From assembly GCF_005222835.1 (NCBI RefSeq), contig NZ_STGA01000029.1:806001-870000 (forward strand): DNA of 64,000 bases, given 5' to 3'. The stretch is from Rhizobium sp. FKY42. GTDB lineage: Bacteria; Pseudomonadota; Alphaproteobacteria; Rhizobiales; Rhizobiaceae. Positions within the stretch are counted from its first letter, which is position 1. Each line of letters starts with the position of its first letter. Positions 38,210 to 48,543 of this stretch are shown in pieces. Made by a program: the position numbers and the translations under genes. Under the pieces are notes generated by a model. That model searched no databases. It saw only the letters and a program-made list of their open reading frames with translations, and had not been told where the DNA came from.

Positions 38210-38416
38210 GGAATGATTCCTTCGTGGAAATATAACTGGCGGGGACGAGCACCTCTTGGTGCCGACGATGCTCGTTCGTCTTATTGCTATAACATCGATG
38301 CTGTCAGCAAGATGAACAATTCGTTGCAGATCAACAAATATCCATAGAGACGATGTTTGCGATCAAATATCAATTTTGAATCTCAAACGAGTTATTTAAT
38401 TTAATGACGACTTGGT

Positions 38417-38447
38417 AAAAAATAGGCCCCACAAGGGAGCCTATTTT
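38417..38447 (-). terminator. Rho-independent terminator after fadJ
   Basis: AAAATAGGC ... GCCTATTTT arms (38419-38427, 38439-38447) plus a partial CCC/GGG extension, with a six-T tract at 38422-38417 on the minus strand, 21 bases past the fadJ stop. Ends the beta-oxidation operon. Confidence 0.85.
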
Positions 38448-38467
38448 CATCATGATCGTCGCCGTTA

Positions 38468-40681
38468 TCAAGCAGCCTTTTGTTCGGCTCCGTAAGGATT
38501 GAAGCGACTGTAGAAGGTCTCGCCCTTGGCAGCCATGTCGAGCAGCAGCGGCGTCGGCTTGAAGTGATCACCATAGTCTGCGGCGAGCTTCTCACAGAGT
38601 GCAACGAAAGTCTTCACACCCATGCCGTCGATATAGGACAGGGTACCGCCGGTATAGGGCGCAAAGCCGAAGCCGAGAATGGAACCGACATCGGCTTCAC
38701 GAGGATCCGTAACGATGCTCTCTTCCACCGTGCGCGCGGCTTCAAGCGCTATGGTGACCAGCAGGCGCTGCTTCAGCACGTTCACATCCACTTGGGACGC
38801 AGGCTTCTGCGGATAGAGATCCTTCAGGCCCGGCCACAGGAACTTCTTGGCGGGCTTTGCCGGATACTCATAGAAGCCCTTGCCGTTCTTGCGGCCACGG
38901 CGATCCAGTTCATCCACCAGCTTGTTGACCAGCGCCATATGCTCCGGCTTCACCGAGGCTTCACCAAGATCCGCAATCGAAGCCTTCATGATCTTTTGGC
39001 TGAGATCGACTGCCACTTCATCATTAAGGGAAAGAGGACCGACCGGCATGCCTGCCATCTTGGCAGCGTTCTCGATCATTGTGGCAGGAACACCCTCGAT
39101 CAGCATATCGTAGGCTTCGTTGATGTAGCGGAAGACGCAGCGGTTGACGTAGAAGCCACGTGTATCGTTGACAACGATCGGCGTCTTCTTGATCTGCGAT
39201 ACATAATCCAGAGCGACAGCAAGCGCCTCGTCACCGGTTTCTTCCCCGACAATGACTTCCGTCAGCATCATCTTCTCGACTGGCGAGAAGAAGTGAACGC
39301 CGATAAACTGCTTCGGACGCTTGGAATTCTTCGCCAGTCCCGTGATGGGCAGGGTCGAGGTATTGGAGGCAAAGATTGCCGTTTCCGGCAGCACGGCCTC
39401 CACCTTTTCGATCACATCCTTCTTGACCTGGCGATCCTCGAAGACCGCCTCCACGACAAGCGAGACATCCGACAGCGTGGAATAATCAGCCGTTGGTGTA
39501 ATGAGAGAAAGCAGTTTCTCACCGTCTTCCTTCGACATACGGCCCTTGGCCACGCTGTCTGCGACCAGCTTTTCCGAGACAGCCTTGCCCTTGGCGGCGG
39601 CTTCGTCGTCACGGTCAATCAGCGAGACGGCAATGCCAGCCGCAGCCGATACATAGGCGATGGAAGCGCCCATGAAGCCGGCACCGACGACGCCGATCTT
39701 TTCGAGCTTCTTCTTTTCCACGCCCGCCGGACGACGGGCACCCTTGCCCAGTTCCTGCATGGAAATGAACAGCGAGCGGATCATCGAGAAGGCTTCGGTG
39801 GAGCGCAGCACTTGCGTGAAATAGCGCTGTTCGATCTTCAGGCCCGTATCGAACGGAACTTGCAGTCCTTCGTAAACGCACTTCAGGATGGCAAGAGCAC
39901 CCGGATAATTGCCCGCGGTTTCACGACGCAGGATAGCGGGTGCTGCGGGCCAGAGCTGAGCAGCAGCAGGCGTCCAGATGCCGCCGCCCGGAACCTTGAA
40001 GCCCTTTTCATCCCAGGGAGCAACCGGCTTCAGGCCATCCTTGATCATCTGCTTGGCAGCGGGAATCAACTGATCGGGCTCTACCACCTGATGCACGAGG
40101 TTCATGGCCTTGGCGCGGCTCGGCGTCAAAGTCTGGCCGGTCGTCATCATCTGAAGAGCATCCTGCGTGTTGGCGAGACGCGCCACACGCTGCGTGCCAC
40201 CGGCACCGGGGAAAATGCCGACCTTGACTTCCGGCAGCGCCAGCTTGACCGACTTGGCGTTGGACGCCACGCGGCCATGGCAGGCGAGCGACAGTTCAAA
40301 TGCGCCGCCCATGCAAACGCCGTTAATGGCCGAGACCCATGGCTTGCCGCAGGTTTCGATCTTGCGCCACAGCCAGTTCATGCGGCCTGCAACGTCGAAC
40401 AGCTTCTGCATTGCCGTATCCGGGTTCTTTGCCTGCTCTTCCTGCAGAAGGCTGAACATGCTGCGGATCATGGTGAGATCCGCGCCGCCCGAGAAGGTCG
40501 ACTTGCCAGAGGTGAAAACGACGCCCTTGACGGCGGCATCGGAGACAACCTGATCAACGATGGCATCGATTTCGTTCATCACCTCTTCGGTGAAGACGTT
40601 CATGCTCTTGTCTGGCATGTCCCAAGTAACAAGGGCAATGCCATCTGCATCGGTTTCGATGGTGAAATTCTTGTAAGTCAT
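38468..40681 (-). CDS. fadJ: Bifunctional enoyl-CoA hydratase / 3-hydroxyacyl-CoA dehydrogenase (FadJ type)
   Basis: 737 residues from ATG 40681 with GAGAGGGG upstream. Crotonase N-terminal part ([36 protein letters not shown]), then NAD-binding Rossmann [40 protein letters not shown] and 3HCDH C-terminal RGFYVNRC. Catalyses hydration and dehydrogenation in beta-oxidation. Opposite strand shows an antisense open frame of ~800 codons, a codon-phase artefact. Confidence 0.96.
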   Translation of the reverse strand: MTYKNFTIETDADGIALVTWDMPDKSMNVFTEEVMNEIDAIVDQVVSDAAVKGVVFTSGKSTFSGGADLTMIRSMFSLLQEEQAKNPDTAMQKLFDVAGRMNWLWRKIETCGKPWVSAINGVCMGGAFELSLACHGRVASNAKSVKLALPEVKVGIFPGAGGTQRVARLANTQDALQMMTTGQTLTPSRAKAMNLVHQVVEPDQLIPAAKQMIKDGLKPVAPWDEKGFKVPGGGIWTPAAAQLWPAAPAILRRETAGNYPGALAILKCVYEGLQVPFDTGLKIEQRYFTQVLRSTEAFSMIRSLFISMQELGKGARRPAGVEKKKLEKIGVVGAGFMGASIAYVSAAAGIAVSLIDRDDEAAAKGKAVSEKLVADSVAKGRMSKEDGEKLLSLITPTADYSTLSDVSLVVEAVFEDRQVKKDVIEKVEAVLPETAIFASNTSTLPITGLAKNSKRPKQFIGVHFFSPVEKMMLTEVIVGEETGDEALAVALDYVSQIKKTPIVVNDTRGFYVNRCVFRYINEAYDMLIEGVPATMIENAAKMAGMPVGPLSLNDEVAVDLSQKIMKASIADLGEASVKPEHMALVNKLVDELDRRGRKNGKGFYEYPAKPAKKFLWPGLKDLYPQKPASQVDVNVLKQRLLVTIALEAARTVEESIVTDPREADVGSILGFGFAPYTGGTLSYIDGMGVKTFVALCEKLAADYGDHFKPTPLLLDMAAKGETFYSRFNPYGAEQKAA

Positions 40682-40695
40682 GGCCGTATCCCCTC

Positions 40696-41904
40696 TCAAA
40701 CGCGTTCGATAACCGTTGCCGTACCCATGCCTGCACCGATGCAGAGGGTGACCAGCGCGGTGTTGAGATCGCGGCGCTCAAGTTCGTCCAGAACCGTTCC
40801 GAGGATCATGGCACCGGTCGCACCGAGCGGATGGCCCATGGCGATTGCGCCGCCATTGACGTTCATCTTGGCGTGATCGATTTCGAAAGCCTGAAGATAA
40901 CGCAGCACGACGGCGGCAAAGGCTTCATTCAGTTCGAACAGGTCGATGTCGGAAATCGACATTCCGGTCTTCTTCAAAAGCTTTTCGGTCACATCGACCG
41001 GACCGGTCAGCATGAGGGCCGGATCGGAACCGATATTGGCGAAGGCACGGATGCGCGCGCGCGGTTTCAAGCCCATGGTCTGACCACCAGCCTTCGAGCC
41101 AACGAGAACGGCGGCAGCGCCATCGACGATACCGGAAGAGTTGCCAGCATGGTGGACGTAATTGATCCGCTCCACTTCGGGGTGGGCCTGCAAGCCAACC
41201 GCCTCGAAGCCACCCATCTCACCCGGCATCTGGAACGATGCGTTCAGCGAAGCCAGCGCCTGCATATCGGTACCGGGACGCATATGCTCGTCGCGATCCA
41301 GAATGACCAAGCCATTCTGATCCTTCACGGGGATGACGGAATTCTTGAAGTAGCCCTGCTCCCAGGCGTGTGCGGCGCGCTTCTGGCTTTCCACGGCATA
41401 GGCATCCACGTCATCGCGGGAAAAGCCGTATTTGGTGGCGATCAGATCGGCAGATACACCTTGCGGCATGAAATAGCCGGGGAAGTTGACCGAGGGGTCC
41501 ATGTACCAGCTGCCGCCGGACATGCCCATGCCAACGCGCGACATGCTTTCAACGCCACCTGCAATCACGATATCATCGGAGCCTGCGGCCACTTTTCCGG
41601 CGGCAAAGTTCACAGCATCGAGACCGGACGCGCAAAAGCGCGAGATCTGCATGCCCGGAGCTTTGGTCGAGTAACCTGCCTCAAAAGCGGCAGCCTTGGG
41701 AATGACGGCACCGGCATCCATGACCGGATCGACGCAACCCATGATGATATCGTCAACATTGGCAGTGTTCAGGCCGTTTCGGTCACGAATGGCTTCCAGT
41801 GTCTTGGCTGCCAGTCGGACGGACGGCACTTCATGCAGCGAACCGTCCTTCTTGCCACGGCCACGCGGCGTGCGCACATGGTCATAGATATAGACTTCGG
41901 TCAT
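40696..41904 (-). CDS. fadA: Acetyl-CoA C-acyltransferase (3-ketoacyl-CoA thiolase)
   Basis: 402 residues from ATG 41904 ([20 protein letters not shown]) with AGGGAG upstream. Thiolase landmarks: nucleophile Cys in [40 protein letters not shown] with the catalytic His, and final [18 protein letters not shown]. Performs the CoA-dependent cleavage step. It ends 14 bases before fadJ. A 14-base GC-only palindrome lies just before its ribosome binding site. Confidence 0.96.
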   Translation of the reverse strand: MTEVYIYDHVRTPRGRGKKDGSLHEVPSVRLAAKTLEAIRDRNGLNTANVDDIIMGCVDPVMDAGAVIPKAAAFEAGYSTKAPGMQISRFCASGLDAVNFAAGKVAAGSDDIVIAGGVESMSRVGMGMSGGSWYMDPSVNFPGYFMPQGVSADLIATKYGFSRDDVDAYAVESQKRAAHAWEQGYFKNSVIPVKDQNGLVILDRDEHMRPGTDMQALASLNASFQMPGEMGGFEAVGLQAHPEVERINYVHHAGNSSGIVDGAAAVLVGSKAGGQTMGLKPRARIRAFANIGSDPALMLTGPVDVTEKLLKKTGMSISDIDLFELNEAFAAVVLRYLQAFEIDHAKMNVNGGAIAMGHPLGATGAMILGTVLDELERRDLNTALVTLCIGAGMGTATVIERV

Positions 41905-42030
41905 TGTCTCTCTCCCTTGGGCGCCCGGGCGCCTTTCATTTTTTGCCATGACAGGGGGGTCATGGCCTATGGAGCATATTGGAGGCTGCCCTCCCCGCAA
42001 TGGGGAGAGCTCATCTTGCCGGTCGCGAGC

Positions 42031-43824
42031 TTAGAACGCTTCGGCGGCCAGTTCCATCAGCGTGTCACTGCCTGCTTCGATACGAACCTTGCGCAGGGCC
42101 GTTTCTGGCATGATCTTGTCCATGTAGAACCGGGCGGTGACGAGCTTGGCGTTGAGGAAATCCTTCCGCTCATCGCCTGCTGCCAGAAGATCCTGCGCGG
42201 ACTTGGCCATCTTCGCCCACATATAACCCAGCATCACCAGACCGAAGAGGTGCATATAATCGGTCGATCCCGCACCGGCGTTATCAGGCTTCGCCATGGC
42301 ATTCTGCATGAACCACATGGTGGAAGCCTGCAGATCGTTCAGCCCCTTCTTCAAAGCCTTGGTGTAGGGAGCCATCTGTTCGTTCGAACGGTTTTCCTCG
42401 CAGAAATCACCGATTTCCTTGAAGGCAGCCATGACGGCGCGGCCACCATTCAGTGCCAGCTTGCGCCCCACGAGATCGAGCGCCTGAATACCGTTTGCAC
42501 CTTCATAGATCATGGCGATACGGGCGTCGCGCACATACTGGCTCATGCCCCATTCTTCAATGTATCCATGACCACCATAGACCTGCTGTGCCATCACGGC
42601 GTGGTCGAAGCCCTTGTCGGTCAGCACGCCCTTCAGGATCGGCGTGGCAAGACCCAGCAGATCATCGGCATCCTGCCTCTCCTTGGCATCCGAGGAACGA
42701 TGAGCGATATCGGACTTCAACGCCGTCCATAGCATGAAGGCGCGGCCAGCTTCGTTGAACGACTTGATCGTCATCAGGGTGCGGCGAATATCCGGATGCA
42801 CGATGATCGGATCGGCAGCCTTTTCCGGTGCCTTGGGGCCGGAGAGGGAACGTCCCTGAATGCGGTCCTTGGCATAGGCGACAGCGTTCTGATAGGCCAC
42901 TTCGGCAATTGCCAGACCCTGAAGGCCAACGCCCAGACGCGCCTCGTTCATCATCACGAACATGGCGTTCAAGCCCTTGTTCTCCGCCCCGATGAGGTAG
43001 CCGGTCGCCTCGTCATAATTCATGACGCAGGTGGCGTTACCGTGAATGCCCATCTTGTGCTCGATGGCGCCGCAGACGACCTTGTTGCGCTCACCGAGCG
43101 AGCCGTCTTCGTTGACGATGTATTTCGGCACGATGAAGAGTGAGATGCCTTTGGTTCCAGCAGGGGCGCCTTCAATACGGGCGAGAACCAGATGGACGAT
43201 GTTGTCCGTCATGTCGTGTTCGCCGGCCGAGATGAAGATCTTCTGGCCGGAGATCTTGTAGGTGCCATCGCCATTCGGCACGGCCTTGGTGCGCAGAAGG
43301 CCGAGATCGGTGCCGCAATGCGGTTCGGTGAGGTTCATGGTGCCGGACCATTTGCCCTCGACCATCTTCGGCAGATAAGTCTGCTTCTGCTCGTCATTAC
43401 CGTGAACGAGGATCGCGGCAATCGCCCCTTGCGTCAGGCCCGGATACATCATCAGCGACATGTTTGCCGCAGAGGTATATTCTCCAACCGCCGCATGCAG
43501 CGTGTACGGCAGGCCCTGTCCGCCGAACTCTTCCGGCACGGCCAGTCCGATCCAGCCTCCTTCGCAATAGGCGTCATAGGCCGGCTTGAAGCCCTTCGGC
43601 GCCTTGACGCTACCATCTTCGGCGCGAACGCAGCCTTCCTGGTCGCCAGAATAGTTGACCGGAAACAGCACTTCTTCGGAAAGCTTGGCTGCCTCACTCG
43701 CGATGGCGTCGATCATTTCCGGGGTCGCATCGGCAAAACCCGGGAGGTTATTGTAGCGCTCGATGCCGAGCACATCATTCAGGATAAACAGTGTATCGGC
43801 GACAGGGGCCTTGAAGACAGGCAT
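42031..43824 (-). CDS. Acyl-CoA dehydrogenase, long form
   Basis: 597 residues, typical of the ~600-residue class with a C-terminal extension. TEPHCGTDLGLLRTKAVPNG (FAD/substrate loop), FISAGEHDMTDNIVHLVLAR, GLQGLAIAEVAYQNAVAYAK, and the catalytic-region segment YEGANGIQALDLVGRKL. First gene of the operon acdh-fadA-fadJ; catalyses the first FAD-dependent oxidation. A symmetric operator lies 57 bases upstream of the start. Confidence 0.95.
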   Translation of the reverse strand: MPVFKAPVADTLFILNDVLGIERYNNLPGFADATPEMIDAIASEAAKLSEEVLFPVNYSGDQEGCVRAEDGSVKAPKGFKPAYDAYCEGGWIGLAVPEEFGGQGLPYTLHAAVGEYTSAANMSLMMYPGLTQGAIAAILVHGNDEQKQTYLPKMVEGKWSGTMNLTEPHCGTDLGLLRTKAVPNGDGTYKISGQKIFISAGEHDMTDNIVHLVLARIEGAPAGTKGISLFIVPKYIVNEDGSLGERNKVVCGAIEHKMGIHGNATCVMNYDEATGYLIGAENKGLNAMFVMMNEARLGVGLQGLAIAEVAYQNAVAYAKDRIQGRSLSGPKAPEKAADPIIVHPDIRRTLMTIKSFNEAGRAFMLWTALKSDIAHRSSDAKERQDADDLLGLATPILKGVLTDKGFDHAVMAQQVYGGHGYIEEWGMSQYVRDARIAMIYEGANGIQALDLVGRKLALNGGRAVMAAFKEIGDFCEENRSNEQMAPYTKALKKGLNDLQASTMWFMQNAMAKPDNAGAGSTDYMHLFGLVMLGYMWAKMAKSAQDLLAAGDERKDFLNAKLVTARFYMDKIMPETALRKVRIEAGSDTLMELAAEAF

Positions 43825-43880
43825 TCGCGAACTCCTCCAGATCAGCGGCCGGACTTGACCGGCATTTGTGCTCCTAAAAT

Positions 43881-43904
43881 ATTGACGTGCGCGTAAACGT
43901 CAAT
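43881..43904. promoter_or_regulatory. Operator-like palindrome before the beta-oxidation operon
   Basis: ATTGACGT - 8 bases - ACGTCAAT, a perfect 24-base dyad, 57 bases upstream of the acyl-CoA dehydrogenase start. The TTGACGT half and central TTTACG resemble binding sites described for MerR-family regulators of acyl-CoA/branched-chain degradation genes (LiuR-type). No such regulator gene is in the window. Confidence 0.6.
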
Positions 43905-44160
43905 CCGGCAATGTGTCTCGGCGCGATAAAATCTTCGACAGGGGTTTTCCCCGTATCGACGGCTCCTTGCGGTTCCGCAGCCTCCCACGCTGCCTCCTGC
44001 GCACACTGCCTGATTCGCGACAGACGAGCGCTTTCGATCATCGCGTGCAAAGGTGAAGGACCGGTGAGTGGATGTATTATATCAGGCACATAATCCGCTT
44101 GCTTTTTTCCAGCTCAGTCCCTGCTAAATCACAAACTTGCCCGCCTCATGCGCCTGCTTG

Positions 44161-44176
44161 TTAACACAGTATTAAC
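44161..44176 (+). promoter_or_regulatory. CtrA-type binding site upstream of podJ
   Basis: TTAA-CACAGTA-TTAAC exactly matches the TTAA-N7-TTAA(C) consensus of the alphaproteobacterial cell-cycle regulator CtrA. It lies 210 bases upstream of the podJ start. PodJ is a cell-cycle-regulated polarity protein, so the placement is meaningful. Confidence 0.65.
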
Positions 44177-44385
44177 TACGTTTCGCGAAAGGTGAATCCT
44201 GACCGAAGATCCAGCGCTTCGGTCTGCGGCGCAATGCAATTTCGCGCGCGGGCAAGCCCTGAACAAGGTTCGGCGGCTAAAGCCTAGAATGCGCGCGAAG
44301 TCTATCGTCAGCCGATCAAGATGCTGGACGTGAGGATCAGCAGACCTGACGGAACGTTGCGCAGCGGAAAGCGAGCGAGCTAGAC

Positions 44386-47300
44386 ATGAACGGATCACGC
44401 CTGAATCAAAATCCGCGCGGGGAACGCTCTCTCGATGCGTTGAACAAGACCATAGATAACCTCGAAGCGCGGATTGAAGGCTTGCTCAAGGCGTCAGGAC
44501 GCGAGCCGCGGATCGACAAGGATCTCCTGAACGAAATCCGTCAACGCCAGCGTTCTCTTGGCAATGAGCGTCCGAATGAACGCGGCGGCGAGCGGACACG
44601 TGATCAGCGAGGCGATCAGCCTGCACAGGAACAGCCTCGCCAGCGACAGGATGAGCGCGATCAGCAACGCAGGCAGGAGGCTGCTCGCAGTGAGGAAAGC
44701 CTTCGGCAGGAACAAAAAGCTGCGGCCCACCGGGCGGCCCACGCATCGCTGCAGGAAAACCACAACGTCTATTCGCCCCCGTCGGACCGACCGGCGCCCC
44801 GCGCGTCCATGCAGGCTCAGCGCCAGCCGGAAGCCCCGGCCATGCGCAGCGCCGCAAGACATATCGACGATCGCGCGAGCGAGCGCGACCACAGAGAGCC
44901 GCAGGCTTACCGCGAAGCCCCCTCCGAGCAGCGGCACCGGGAGCCGCGGCGCACCGAGGAACGTCGTCCCGAACATCACCATCCGGAAGAGCGCCGTCGT
45001 CAGCGTACGGCGTCTGCACCGGAGTATAGCGTAGGCGATCTTGTCGGCGCGCTGCAGATGCTGCGCCAGGATTTGAAACAGGACATCTCCGAGGGCATTT
45101 CCCGAGAGATGGAGCATGTTCGCCATGAAATCCACGCGATCCGCGATCTCTCCGCCGATCGGCGCCTTCCCGATGAACTCCGCAGCGAACTGGCCCGTCT
45201 GGCCCAGATCGTAGAGGACATGCATCATCAGGCGCCGGAAGACTCACAGCGCATTCAAGGCGAACTCTATGAGCTTCGCGCGATGATGGATGGGCTGGCG
45301 CGCGAGGAAAGCGTCCACCGCATGGAAGTCCGCTGGAACGAACTTGAGGATCGTATCCAGGACATCGACACGCAAGGTATCCAGAAGGAGCTAATCGCGC
45401 TCGCTTACCGTATTGACGGCATCAAGGCCGAACTCGGCACAATGTCGGACAGCCCTGCCCTGCGCGCTCTGGAAGACAAAGTGCTGATGCTGGCTGCGGT
45501 AATTGAGGATCTCGGTGCGCGCTCGCCGCTGCCGGACATGGTCTATGATCATTTTTCGCAGGTCGATCAGCGTCTGGACGAAATCAGCCGCGCCGTTGCC
45601 AGCAACAGTCGGGTGCGCGACAGCGCAGAAGAACAGGCTGCCTTCCGCCGCCTCGAAGAACGCCTGAGCTATCTCACGGACAAATTCGACAGCCTTTCGC
45701 AGGTTCAGGAAACCCAGCGGATCGAGGAAAAGCTGGAAGAAGTCGTCGCCAGCCTCGGTCGCAACAACCAGACCGAATTGACCGGCTATCTGGCCGACCT
45801 TTCCCGTCGCATTGATGCGATGCATGAGCAACCGGCCGATCAACTTGTCGCACGCCTCGACGATCTCGCCGCCCGCATAGACCATCTGCACCGCGCCCAA
45901 TCCGGCAACCGGAGCCTGCTGAATGATGGCAGCTCCATCGACCGGCTGGAACAGCGTCTTGACGAAATCGCGGAGCGTTTGAGCGAGACTGCGCGCAGTC
46001 CTGCAGGAGACATGCGCGGTCTTTCCCATCTTGAAAAGCAGATTGCCGATCTGACCAGCATGATGCAGAGGGCTCCCCGTGAGCAGACCGGCTTACCTGC
46101 CGATCTCGATCAGCGCATGGCCTCCATCGAGAACTATCTGGCGACCAGCGACGAATACATTCTCGAGGCTGCCCGCCAGGCAGCAGAAACCGTGGTGGAA
46201 GCCTATCGCAAAACCCCCGCTGGAACGACGACGGGAGGCACTGCCTCAGACCCGTCGCAGTTCCTGGGGCTGGCAGAGGATCTGCGGCATCTGGAACAAC
46301 TTGCTCGTGCCTCGGATGAACGCACGCAAACCACGTTCGACAGCCTGCATCGCACGCTGGTTCAGATCGCGGGCCGTCTGGACAAGATGGAGGACCACTT
46401 CTCTTCGCGCACAGCGTCCTCCTACCCGTCGCCAGGAGCCTTCGAACCGCAGTCAGCTATCCGTGCACCAATGGCTGCGCCATCTCCGGTGGAGCCAGAG
46501 CCAAAGGTCCTTGCGCGCAATACGGAAGAACTGATGCGCGAAACCGCGCCGGTCTATCATGAGCCCGAGACTGACGACCTTTTGGAGCCGGTGGAAGCCG
46601 ACGGCAAGGCGAAGGGCAAGTCTGGCTTTCTATCCAGCCTTTCCAAGCGCCTGAAGTCTGCTTCCAAGACTGAGAGCAGGCGTTCTGTCCAGCCGGAACG
46701 CACCTTCGTTGAACCCGCGCCCTCCATCGATCCGGTCGATGTCGTACCGCAGGAACACGAGAACGACCTTCTCGAGCCGGGTTCCGGCAAGCCGGACGTG
46801 CGCAAGATCCTTGAGCGGGTGCGCGCAAGCCAGGCCGTCAATACGGCGTCATCCGGCGGCGACAACGAAAGAATCGATTATATCGCTGCTGCGCGACGTG
46901 CGGCGAAGGCCGCTGCCCAGGAAACCGATCCTGCCAAGGCGGGTCAATCGAGGCCGAAGACAGCTCAGGTAGCACGCGGCAAATCCGCGACACAAACATC
47001 TGCCGCGAGTGGCGGCTTGCGCAGCACCTTCACCCGTCATCGCCGTCCGATCCTGATGGCTATCGGTGCGGTTCTGCTCGTTTTGATGACCGTACCGTTG
47101 ATCAATACCCTAACCCGCGGGGACAAGGTCATTACGCCACCTCCACCTGTCACAAAGACAACCCCATCGGCACAGATGAGCCTGCCACCTGCCAGCAGCA
47201 GCACGGTCGCCTTGTCCAATAGTGGAGCTAGCGCGGGCAACGCAGTCGACAGCACGGCGGTCCAGCAAAATGCGCCAAGGCCTCTCCCTCCGGTGGCGGA

Positions 47301-48288
47301 ACCGGCACCGGCGCTTGCACAGGCGGCACCGACCACACCGGTCGAGGCAGTTCCGGCCTCACCGGTAACACCGGCTGCATCCGCTGCGAAATCAACAGCC
47401 TCGATCGAAGTACCGAGCGTCATTGCACAGAAGCCTCTGGCCGAGGCAGCGGCAGCTGGCGATCCGCAAGCTCTGTTCGAGATCGCCGCTCGCTATACGG
47501 AGGGTCGCAACGGCGTCCCGCAGGACCCAAAGGAAGCGGCTCGCTGGTACCAGATGGCGGCCGAACGCGGCTTTGCACCTGCTGAATACCGGCTCGGCAG
47601 TCTTTACGAAAAAGGCACCGGCGTCGAGCGCGATCTGGCAAAGGCGATGAGCCTGTACCAGAAGGCCGCCAACGCCGGAAATGCAAGCTCCATGCACAAT
47701 CTCGCCGTTCTCTATGCGTCGGGCGCAACCGGAACCGCTGACTATAAGGCAGCCGTCAACTGGTTCACGAAGGCAGCCGATCTCGGCATCGCGGACAGCC
47801 AGTTCAACCTCGCCATTCTGTTTGCGCGCGGCAACGGCACGTCACAGAACCTGGAGGAAAGCTACAAGTGGTTTGCCGTGGCGGCCAAAGGCGGCGACAA
47901 GGATGCTGCCGACAAGCGCGAAGAGGTCGGTAGAGCTCTGAAGCCGGATCAGCTTGCAAAGGCCAAAGCCGCTGCCGAAAGCTGGTCCGCGAAGCCGCTC
48001 GACCAGCGCGCCAATAGCGTTAACATTCCCACGGAGTGGTCCGGCAGCGCCCAAACATCGACCGGTTCCATCGATATGGGCAAGGCAATCCGCAACATTC
48101 AAGCTATCTTGAACAAGAATGGCTATGACGCGGGACAGCCGGATGGCCTTATGGGCAAGAAGACGATTGCTGCCATCAAGTCGTTCCAGAAGAGCAACGG
48201 CATGCCCGACGACGGCAATATTACCGAGGAGCTTGTTCGTAAGCTGCTGGAACAGCATCAGGCAAAGGTCAGCGGATCGACCGGTTAA
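44386..48288 (+). CDS. podJ: Polar organising protein PodJ-like, Sel1-repeat and peptidoglycan-binding membrane protein
   Basis: 1300 residues. N-terminal ~650 residues are highly charged, largely coiled coil, with a Gln/Arg-rich low-complexity part at ~55-210. One membrane segment at ~886-906 (PILMAIGAVLLVLMTVPLI), a Pro/Ala-rich periplasmic linker, about four Sel1 repeats at ~1020-1180 (PQALFEIAARYTEGRNGVPQ; AEYRLGSLYEKGTGVERDLA) and a PG_binding_1 domain (AILNKNGYDAGQPDGLMGKK). This is the PodJ layout: cytoplasmic scaffold, periplasmic Sel1 and wall-binding. In Agrobacterium PodJ marks the old pole and organises growth-pole transition. A CtrA box lies upstream. Confidence 0.85.
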   Translation: MNGSRLNQNPRGERSLDALNKTIDNLEARIEGLLKASGREPRIDKDLLNEIRQRQRSLGNERPNERGGERTRDQRGDQPAQEQPRQRQDERDQQRRQEAARSEESLRQEQKAAAHRAAHASLQENHNVYSPPSDRPAPRASMQAQRQPEAPAMRSAARHIDDRASERDHREPQAYREAPSEQRHREPRRTEERRPEHHHPEERRRQRTASAPEYSVGDLVGALQMLRQDLKQDISEGISREMEHVRHEIHAIRDLSADRRLPDELRSELARLAQIVEDMHHQAPEDSQRIQGELYELRAMMDGLAREESVHRMEVRWNELEDRIQDIDTQGIQKELIALAYRIDGIKAELGTMSDSPALRALEDKVLMLAAVIEDLGARSPLPDMVYDHFSQVDQRLDEISRAVASNSRVRDSAEEQAAFRRLEERLSYLTDKFDSLSQVQETQRIEEKLEEVVASLGRNNQTELTGYLADLSRRIDAMHEQPADQLVARLDDLAARIDHLHRAQSGNRSLLNDGSSIDRLEQRLDEIAERLSETARSPAGDMRGLSHLEKQIADLTSMMQRAPREQTGLPADLDQRMASIENYLATSDEYILEAARQAAETVVEAYRKTPAGTTTGGTASDPSQFLGLAEDLRHLEQLARASDERTQTTFDSLHRTLVQIAGRLDKMEDHFSSRTASSYPSPGAFEPQSAIRAPMAAPSPVEPEPKVLARNTEELMRETAPVYHEPETDDLLEPVEADGKAKGKSGFLSSLSKRLKSASKTESRRSVQPERTFVEPAPSIDPVDVVPQEHENDLLEPGSGKPDVRKILERVRASQAVNTASSGGDNERIDYIAAARRAAKAAAQETDPAKAGQSRPKTAQVARGKSATQTSAASGGLRSTFTRHRRPILMAIGAVLLVLMTVPLINTLTRGDKVITPPPPVTKTTPSAQMSLPPASSSTVALSNSGASAGNAVDSTAVQQNAPRPLPPVAEPAPALAQAAPTTPVEAVPASPVTPAASAAKSTASIEVPSVIAQKPLAEAAAAGDPQALFEIAARYTEGRNGVPQDPKEAARWYQMAAERGFAPAEYRLGSLYEKGTGVERDLAKAMSLYQKAANAGNASSMHNLAVLYASGATGTADYKAAVNWFTKAADLGIADSQFNLAILFARGNGTSQNLEESYKWFAVAAKGGDKDAADKREEVGRALKPDQLAKAKAAAESWSAKPLDQRANSVNIPTEWSGSAQTSTGSIDMGKAIRNIQAILNKNGYDAGQPDGLMGKKTIAAIKSFQKSNGMPDDGNITEELVRKLLEQHQAKVSGSTG

Positions 48289-48543
48289 GGACAAATCGAG
48301 AAATCGCAGGTTTTCGCTTTCTTTGATTTGACTTGGCAATCGGCAGGACGCATGAGGAACAAGGCCTGAGGCGTTCAGATAGCGCCGCGAGCCAATGGGA
48401 CCTTTCGCACCGCCGCAACGGGCGCTCTACTTTCTGTTTGTGAAGCATAATCTTTTCGATCCTTGTTTCACTTCGGTCGGATGATGTTTTACCGCGAAGC
48501 AGCCCGCGACGGCGGAGCCTATCTCGCTTTCAGGGGCGTTTCA

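Larger units (their letters stand above)
43825..44385. other. Regulatory intergenic region between acyl-CoA dehydrogenase and podJ
   Basis: 561 bases separating divergent genes. It holds the operator palindrome at 43881-43904 for the minus-strand operon and a CtrA-type box at 44161-44176 on the podJ side, plus the 10-base palindrome TTTCGCGAAA at 44181-44190. Small open frames here (for example 43874-44089 minus) have no start support and overlap the palindrome. Confidence 0.7.

Noticed and set aside
38480..40876. Long open frame (about 800 codons) antisense to fadJ
   Set aside because: It mirrors fadJ in the complementary codon phase, has no ribosome binding site and its translation is His/Arg-rich without any family resemblance.
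40831..42732. Long open frame (about 630 codons) antisense to the thiolase and acyl-CoA dehydrogenase
   Set aside because: Crosses two real genes and an intergenic gap; same phase artefact of GC-rich coding DNA.
43874..44089. 71-codon minus-strand frame upstream of acyl-CoA dehydrogenase
   Set aside because: Overlaps the operator palindrome, no supporting start signal, no family resemblance.
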